Assembly (NCBI GenBank): GCA_002492335.1
Contig: DKYD01000031.1
Location: 2,081 to 12,940 of the forward strand
Length of the DNA: 10,860 nt
Source of the DNA: Lachnospiraceae bacterium UBA7109
Lineage (GTDB): Bacteria > Bacillota > Clostridia > Lachnospirales > Lachnospiraceae
Reading direction: 5' to 3'
Of this stretch, positions 7,644-10,860 are shown piece after piece. Positions within the stretch are counted from its first letter, which is position 1; every line of letters begins with the position of its first letter. The notes under the pieces were generated by a model. That model made no database searches. It was not told where the DNA came from and saw nothing but the letters and a program-made list of their open reading frames with translations. The position numbers and the translations under genes are program-made.

Positions 7644-7673
7644 ATTATACCAGCGGGAAATAAAAGTTGCCAA
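7644..7673 (-). promoter_or_regulatory. Promoter of the transporter/aminotransferase operon
   Basis: The -35 TTGGCA (7668-7673) and a perfect -10 TATAAT (7644-7649) are separated by 18 bases on the minus strand, with a TGG just before the -10. The predicted start near 7637 leaves a leader of about 50 bases. The -35 overlaps that of the divergent regulator gene. Confidence 0.75.
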
Positions 7674-7695
7674 TTCATATATCCTATTTTATAAT
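7667..7695 (+). promoter_or_regulatory. Promoter of the LysR-type regulator gene
   Basis: The -35 TTGCCA (7667-7672) and a perfect -10 TATAAT (7690-7695) are separated by 17 bases on the plus strand. The start would be near 7702, about 50 bases before the regulator's ATG. Its -35 shares five bases with the -35 of the opposite promoter, so two polymerases could not bind at once. Confidence 0.7.
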
Positions 7696-7708
7696 TAACT
7701 AAAACTTA
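7696..7708. promoter_or_regulatory. Possible LysR-family binding site (T-N11-A)
   Basis: TAA-N7-TTA fits the T-N11-A pattern of LysR-type operators. Its centre (7702) is about 65 bases upstream of the predicted transporter transcript start and lies on the regulator's own predicted start. This is the usual place for a site that gives autorepression and divergent activation. The region is AT-rich, so such a short dyad could be chance. Confidence 0.35.
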
Positions 7709-7752
7709 TTACCAAACATTACTTAAGGTTATACACCGGAAATGAGGAAGTT

Positions 7753-8655
7753 ATGAATTTCAGACAATTAGAATATTTTGTAGCTGTGGCAGAGCTTCTC
7801 AATTTTACAAAAGCAGCAAAAAAATGCTACATTTCACAAACTGCCATGTCACTGCAGATACAATCTCTGGAGGAAAAAATAGGTGTTCCCCTGTTTTTCA
7901 GAGATAAACACCACGTAGAGTTAACGCCGGCCGGGAAAATATACTACCAGGAGTGCAAGGCAATCCTTTCCCGACTGAAAGACGCTAACAAACTGGCTCT
8001 CACCGCATCGGAAGGCTTCAACGGTACGCTTCACATCGGATTTATCCGGGGCTATGAATACAGCCGCCTCTCCCATATCCTGAAAAATTTCCATTCCCTG
8101 TACCCGAATATTTCCATCCGCTTCACACGGGATAATATGAGCGCCCTTTATACAGCGCTTCTGGAAGGAAAATGTGATATTATTTACAATCTATCTACCT
8201 ATTCCCAGCCCCACCAGGAAACCGTCTGCCAACATTTTCTAAAAGAATACCCGCTTCTGGCAGTTATGTCTACAGAGCACCCCTTTGCCAACCGCTTTAC
8301 TTTGACCTACCGGGAGCTCAGAGATTCAAATTTTGTAATTATGCAGCCGGAAGGCCGTCCCCTTGAAGAGATGGAAGAGGCGCTGCTCTGTTATCATCGG
8401 GGAGGCTTCTTCCCTCATATCGTCAGCTGGGAACGCGAGGTTCATCTGGTTATCATGGAAGCCTCTATCGGCGTGGGTATAGCGATTCTGCCAGAATATG
8501 CCCTGCGCCTTTACCGGAATACAGATCATGTTGCCATCCTTCCTCTCGTAAAACAGGACGGCTCCGCCGAGACAATAAATTTCGCCCTCAGCTGGAAAAC
8601 AAACCACAGTAACCCTGCCATTGACAAATATCTGGAATGGCTTCAAATCCAATAA
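7753..8655 (+). CDS. LysR-type transcriptional regulator
   Basis: This is a 300-residue LysR-family DNA-binding regulator. Residues 1-60 form the classic winged helix-turn-helix: MNFRQLEYFVAVAE at the start, then FTKAAKKCYISQTAMSLQIQSLE fragments and a GVPLFFRD wing. A linker helix follows at about 60-85. Residues from about 90 onward form the periplasmic-binding-protein-like effector domain (LHIGFIRGYE, then GVGIAILPEYAL near the C-terminus). Length and layout are normal for the family. The ATG is preceded by GAGGAAG with rather short spacing. It is divergent from the transporter/aminotransferase operon across 165 bases with overlapping promoters, so that operon is its most likely target. 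The effector is unknown; an amino acid handled by the operon is a guess. It ends 77 bases before the convergent oxidoreductase gene. Confidence 0.92.
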   Translation: MNFRQLEYFVAVAELLNFTKAAKKCYISQTAMSLQIQSLEEKIGVPLFFRDKHHVELTPAGKIYYQECKAILSRLKDANKLALTASEGFNGTLHIGFIRGYEYSRLSHILKNFHSLYPNISIRFTRDNMSALYTALLEGKCDIIYNLSTYSQPHQETVCQHFLKEYPLLAVMSTEHPFANRFTLTYRELRDSNFVIMQPEGRPLEEMEEALLCYHRGGFFPHIVSWEREVHLVIMEASIGVGIAILPEYALRLYRNTDHVAILPLVKQDGSAETINFALSWKTNHSNPAIDKYLEWLQIQ

Positions 8656-8678
8656 CATAAAAGAATAACTCCTTGCAG

Positions 8679-8710
8679 CCTGCTGTCGGAGACAGCGGTG
8701 GAAACTTTTC
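8679..8710. terminator. Weak hairpin between convergent genes, possible bidirectional terminator
   Basis: GCTGTC (8682-8687) and GACAGC (8691-8696) form a six-base-pair stem with a GGA loop, extendable by CC/GG around one bulged base. On the plus strand CTTTTC follows several bases later. On the minus strand the nearest T-rich stretch is further off. It is the only candidate terminator between the LysR gene and the convergent oxidoreductase gene, but the T-tract is poor. Confidence 0.4.
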
Positions 8711-8731
8711 TGCTGCTTTGCGTGGCATTTC

Positions 8732-9448
8732 TCATTTCCACGGCCTGATTTTATCAAGCCAGCCTTGCTGTGCCCAATATTTCCCATCAAGATACTCCGG
8801 ATCGTTCTTATGTAGTGATTTCTGCATCATACGGCAGAAGAAAAACTTGAATTTCGTAATCAAATTCGTGCGTGCAGGTTTCGTATAATCTATATAGGCA
8901 AACTTACGGGATAGTTTTTGAATCTTTCCCGTAAGCTCGGCTTGTTTCTTTTGAGAAAGTTTTTCCCATACAATATCGCGCATCAATGCACCGGTGAATA
9001 TTCCGATTTTAGAAATTCCCCACCAGGATAAACTATGCTTCATATCTTTTGCCGCAGATTTTGCTCCTGCACCTAAGCATTGTGTGATAATCACCGCCCG
9101 CTTTCCAAACATCTCATGAGCAGGTCGGTGGGGTATCCAGCGGTATGCAAAATGGTCGAGTAACGCTTTCATTGCACCCGTAGCATGATACACATAAGCA
9201 GGAGATGTCATGACAATCAAATCCGCTTCCAAAAGCGATTCATCAATTCTTCCAATATATTCTGCATCTTTGCAAATATTTTCACCCTTTAATATGCAGC
9301 TCGCGCAGCCGGTGCAGAAGCCCGGACAATCTTTGGGGAGATAATATTCCGTAATATTCGCTTTATCCTTAAATGCTGCTAAAAACATTTCTTTCAGGCG
9401 ATAGGTAACGCCGTGTTTTTCTGTTCCGTTTATAACTGTAATATTCAC
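8732..9448 (-). CDS. Flavodoxin-fold NAD(P)H-dependent oxidoreductase, iron-sulfur flavoprotein-like
   Basis: This 238-residue protein has an FMN-reductase/flavodoxin-like fold. The N-terminal strand and loop MNITVINGTEKHG (1-13) would bind FMN phosphate, and SPAYVYHATGAMKALLDHF (81-99) matches the flavin-binding and dimer segment of NADPH-dependent FMN reductases. A cysteine cluster, C41, C45, C48, C51 and C59, has C-X2-C-X2-C-X7-C spacing, resembling the compact [4Fe-4S] motif of archaeal and clostridial iron-sulfur flavoproteins. A basic, aromatic tail (about 190-238) follows. The start is GTG, with GGAGG (9457-9461) eight bases upstream inside the end of the TetR gene. Only three bases separate the two genes, so translation is probably coupled. 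It is likely under control of that repressor. The electron acceptor is unknown; quinones or other electrophiles are usual for such TetR-linked enzymes. Confidence 0.8.
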   Translation of the reverse strand: MNITVINGTEKHGVTYRLKEMFLAAFKDKANITEYYLPKDCPGFCTGCASCILKGENICKDAEYIGRIDESLLEADLIVMTSPAYVYHATGAMKALLDHFAYRWIPHRPAHEMFGKRAVIITQCLGAGAKSAAKDMKHSLSWWGISKIGIFTGALMRDIVWEKLSQKKQAELTGKIQKLSRKFAYIDYTKPARTNLITKFKFFFCRMMQKSLHKNDPEYLDGKYWAQQGWLDKIRPWK

Positions 9449-9451
9449 TCT

Positions 9452-10024
9452 CTATCCCTCCAAAATATCGTGTAAAACTTGCATATGAAACTTCCTGCGG
9501 TTTTCTTTCTGTCTAAGGTCAATCCCTAATGTCTGCGATATGACCTCGTATCGCAGGAACATTTGCTGCATAATGGTAATCAAATACATCGTCTTTCGCT
9601 TTATCGTCGCTTCATCAAGGTCAGGACGGCAGGCGGCAACAAGCGGCAGATATGCTGCATAAGTTCTGTAGGTGTTGTCATTTTCTTTCGGTAACCGCAT
9701 ATCATTAAGAACGGAAATCCTGGAAACGGCATAATGTTCAAACAGAAAATCAAGCGTCATATTGCCGAGATGCTCTAACTTCTCAAAAGGAGGAAAACCT
9801 TTTGTTTTCTCTCGTATATCCTGAAAATGCTCAACTGTTCCGTTTATCATACGCTCAATACATTGCTCGATGAGTTTATCCTTGTTTCCGAAATGATAAT
9901 TTACAAGCCCTAATCCAACATCTGCTCTTTTACATATCTCACGGACTGTAACTTCTTCTAAATGCTCCCCTTTTTCCTCAATGAGTTTCATCGTTGCCTG
10001 TATGATCGCTTCTTTATTATCCAC
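9452..10024 (-). CDS. TetR/AcrR-family transcriptional repressor
   Basis: This is a TetR-family DNA-binding repressor of 190 residues from the preferred start. The N-terminal helix-turn-helix is clear: TVREICKRADVGLGLVNYHF (26-45) followed by GNKDKLIEQC. The remaining helices (about 55-190) form the ligand-binding and dimer domain, typically unlike other members. The open frame extends seven codons further to an ATG at 10045. However, AGGAGG (10031-10036) lies exactly six bases before the GTG at 10024, and the predicted transcript starts near 10050, leaving no binding site for the ATG. Two operators overlap its own promoter, so it very likely represses itself and the oxidoreductase gene three bases downstream. 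The inducer cannot be told from sequence. Confidence 0.88.
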   Translation of the reverse strand: MDNKEAIIQATMKLIEEKGEHLEEVTVREICKRADVGLGLVNYHFGNKDKLIEQCIERMINGTVEHFQDIREKTKGFPPFEKLEHLGNMTLDFLFEHYAVSRISVLNDMRLPKENDNTYRTYAAYLPLVAACRPDLDEATIKRKTMYLITIMQQMFLRYEVISQTLGIDLRQKENRRKFHMQVLHDILEG

Positions 10025-10030
10025 ACTGCA

Positions 10031-10036
10031 CCTCCT
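10031..10036 (-). promoter_or_regulatory. Ribosome binding site that fixes the TetR gene start
   Basis: A perfect AGGAGG on the minus strand is six bases before the GTG at 10024. It lies inside the longer open frame, which argues against the upstream ATG at 10045. Confidence 0.75.
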
Positions 10037-10038
10037 GC

Positions 10039-10051
10039 TGAACATTGTTCA
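10039..10051. promoter_or_regulatory. TetR operator O1 (over transcription start)
   Basis: TGAACATTGTTCA is a perfect 13-base palindrome with six-base arms. It covers the predicted start of the TetR/oxidoreductase transcript (about 10050). Its centre is 25 bases from that of the second operator. Confidence 0.75.
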
Positions 10052-10056
10052 ATCAC

Positions 10057-10085
10057 ATTTTACTGAACACGGTTCAAAAAGTCAA
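10057..10085 (-). promoter_or_regulatory. Promoter of the TetR/oxidoreductase operon
   Basis: The -35 TTGACT (10080-10085) and -10 TAAAAT (10057-10062) are separated by exactly 17 bases on the minus strand. The spacer is largely filled by the second operator. The transcript would begin near 10050. Confidence 0.75.
10064..10076. promoter_or_regulatory. TetR operator O2 (between -35 and -10)
   Basis: TGAACACGGTTCA is the same dyad as O1 with one arm mismatch. It lies within the spacer between the -35 and -10 boxes. A repressor bound here would block polymerase directly. Confidence 0.7.
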
Positions 10086-10160
10086 GGGTGTTGCAACAAT
10101 CAAGGGAAGCATATAACGCTTTTCGGTGTTAAAACAAGCTGTTTAAGCGGTTCAGGGAAC

Positions 10161-10195
10161 AAAAAAGACAGGTAAGGATCTTATTCCTACCTGCC
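10161..10195 (-). terminator. Rho-independent terminator after the flavodoxin gene
   Basis: On the minus strand a stem formed by 10088-10093-type arms at 10188-10193 (CAGGTA) and 10169-10174 (TACCTG), with an inner GGA/TCC pairing, is followed directly by TTTTTT (10161-10166). It sits about 40 bases after the flavodoxin stop and separates that unit from the TetR operon promoter. Confidence 0.8.
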
Positions 10196-10234
10196 ACGAT
10201 TTTGTGGTTATATGCGTTACTTTTCTTTATTGTA

Positions 10235-10768
10235 TTATTTATCCGCCATATCATGGAGCAATTTTATAATCGGCTCGATATATTTCCGGTCAGAAATATC
10301 ATATGAATGGGAAATCATTTTCAACATTTCAATATCAGCTTCGGTTTTATCCTTTTTTGCACCAGCCATTTTTTGAAACATCTTCATCATCAGTCTTGAC
10401 CCTGCTGACATTTTGTCGTACTTAAATCCACCGGGACAGTAAAACACATGAACCTTTTTCCGTTCCGCTTCGCTGAAATTGCTGAGCAAAAAGTTTTCTA
10501 TTTCAGAGCTTTCCGCAGGACTGCCGCCTGTACAGAAAACAACTAACAATTTGTCCGTCCATTTATCTATATGAGCCTTAAACCACAATATTTTACTGAT
10601 TTTGCCTGCACACGCCCATCCTCCGAAAACAATAGCGTCGTATGTGTCAAACTTTTGCTTTTTGGCTGTTCCTAGTTCAAAACAATCTGCACCTGCTGCT
10701 TCAGATATCCATTCGGCATACTTCTTAGTAAAACCTGTCTGTGAATTATAAATTACTGCTGTTTTCAT
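10235..10768 (-). CDS. Flavodoxin-domain protein
   Basis: This 177-residue cytoplasmic protein has a flavodoxin fold. The FMN phosphate-binding loop is YNSQTGFTKKYAEWI (7-21), close to the S/T-x-T-G-x-T pattern of flavodoxins and of the flavodoxin family that includes HemG-like proteins. Residues 43-55 (YDAIVFGGWACAG) and 77-82 (VFCTGG) fit the following strand-loop segments that contact the flavin ring. The C-terminal third is helical and charged, without an obvious extra domain. The ATG follows AGAGGG nine bases upstream. It begins four bases after an upstream partial gene, so the two are probably co-transcribed, and it is followed by a terminator. It probably shuttles or supplies electrons; its partner is unknown. 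Protoporphyrinogen oxidase activity cannot be claimed from this sequence. Confidence 0.8.
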   Translation of the reverse strand: MKTAVIYNSQTGFTKKYAEWISEAAGADCFELGTAKKQKFDTYDAIVFGGWACAGKISKILWFKAHIDKWTDKLLVVFCTGGSPAESSEIENFLLSNFSEAERKKVHVFYCPGGFKYDKMSAGSRLMMKMFQKMAGAKKDKTEADIEMLKMISHSYDISDRKYIEPIIKLLHDMADK

Positions 10769-10772
10769 TGTT

Positions 10773-10860
10773 TTAATCCCTCTTTCTTATAGCATCATTC
10801 ACAAATGCCTGATACGCCTGTTCCTGCTGCAAAAAAATCTCATCGATCGGTATTCCCGGC
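10773..10860 (-). CDS. C-terminal end of an unidentified protein (partial, cut by window edge)
   Basis: An open frame enters from the right edge and ends at TAA (10773-10775) after 28 complete codons. The peptide ends NDAIRKRD, preceded by a helical, glutamine-rich stretch (FLQQEQAYQAF). The stop is four bases before the flavodoxin start, and the flavodoxin's ribosome binding site overlaps the last codons, as expected for real operon neighbours. The other minus-strand frames across this stretch contain stops or are shorter. The fragment is too short to assign a family; a regulator is possible but unproven. Confidence 0.55.
   Translation of the reverse strand, partial: PGIPIDEIFLQQEQAYQAFVNDAIRKRD

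Noticed and set aside
8326..8790. Minus-strand frame of 154 codons overlapping the LysR gene and the convergent gene end
   Set aside because: It runs antisense to a clear LysR effector domain and across the stop of the oxidoreductase gene; the composition is that of a shadow frame.
10150..10160. GTTC-AGG-GAAC palindrome as a third TetR operator
   Set aside because: The half-sites are in the opposite order to the two promoter operators, and the site lies in the terminator region with no promoter nearby.
10109..10215. Nine-base inverted repeat GCATATAAC (10109-10117) and GTTATATGC (10207-10215) as ends of a mobile element
   Set aside because: It is short and AT-rich, with no target-site duplication or transposase, and a normal terminator lies between the arms.

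Overview
The window looks like chromosomal DNA of an anaerobic, low-to-mid-GC Gram-positive bacterium. A gut-type Lachnospiraceae/Clostridia member is the best guess, from AGGAGG-type ribosome binding sites, sigma-A-like promoters, U-tract terminators and the protein families present. Species cannot be named from this sequence alone. Coding is dense and no gene is visibly broken. I see no tRNA, rRNA, transposase, phage gene or CRISPR array. No gene-free stretch exceeds 300 bases.

Region 1 (1-5500, minus strand) is a purine-base salvage operon. Its promoter lies near 5467-5500. A leader of about 150 nt follows and carries a compact folded element at 5360-5428. The genes come in the order: divergent adenine deaminase-like amidohydrolase (3521-5302), canonical adenine deaminase (1755-3491), and NCS2-type nucleobase permease (154-1722). 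Together they would import purine bases and deaminate adenine to hypoxanthine plus ammonia. The first deaminase has lost several signature residues and probably acts on something else. Beyond the permease, positions 22-138 hold two large back-to-back stem-loops with no gene in them.

Region 2 (5514-8655) is an amino-acid unit. A YkvI-type membrane transporter (6439-7587) is followed one base later by a fold-type IV PLP aminotransferase resembling D-amino acid aminotransferase (5586-6437), then a strong terminator. A LysR-type regulator (7753-8655) is divergent from the transporter. The two promoters overlap so closely that their -35 boxes share bases, and a T-N11-A dyad sits where a LysR protein would both autorepress and activate.

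Region 3 (8656-10860, minus strand) is a flavoprotein/redox region. A TetR repressor gene (9452-10024) and a flavodoxin-fold, cysteine-rich oxidoreductase (8732-9448) form an operon. Two TGAACA-N-TGTTCA-type operators are placed in the promoter spacer and over the expected transcription start. Upstream lies a separate transcription unit: the tail of an unidentified gene (10773 to the window edge) and a small flavodoxin (10235-10768), ending at a terminator around 10161-10195.

Two start codons are better placed inside the longest open frames because of their ribosome binding sites: the aminotransferase at 6437 and the TetR gene at 10024. Functions are inferred from protein sequence patterns recalled from known families; no database search was made.
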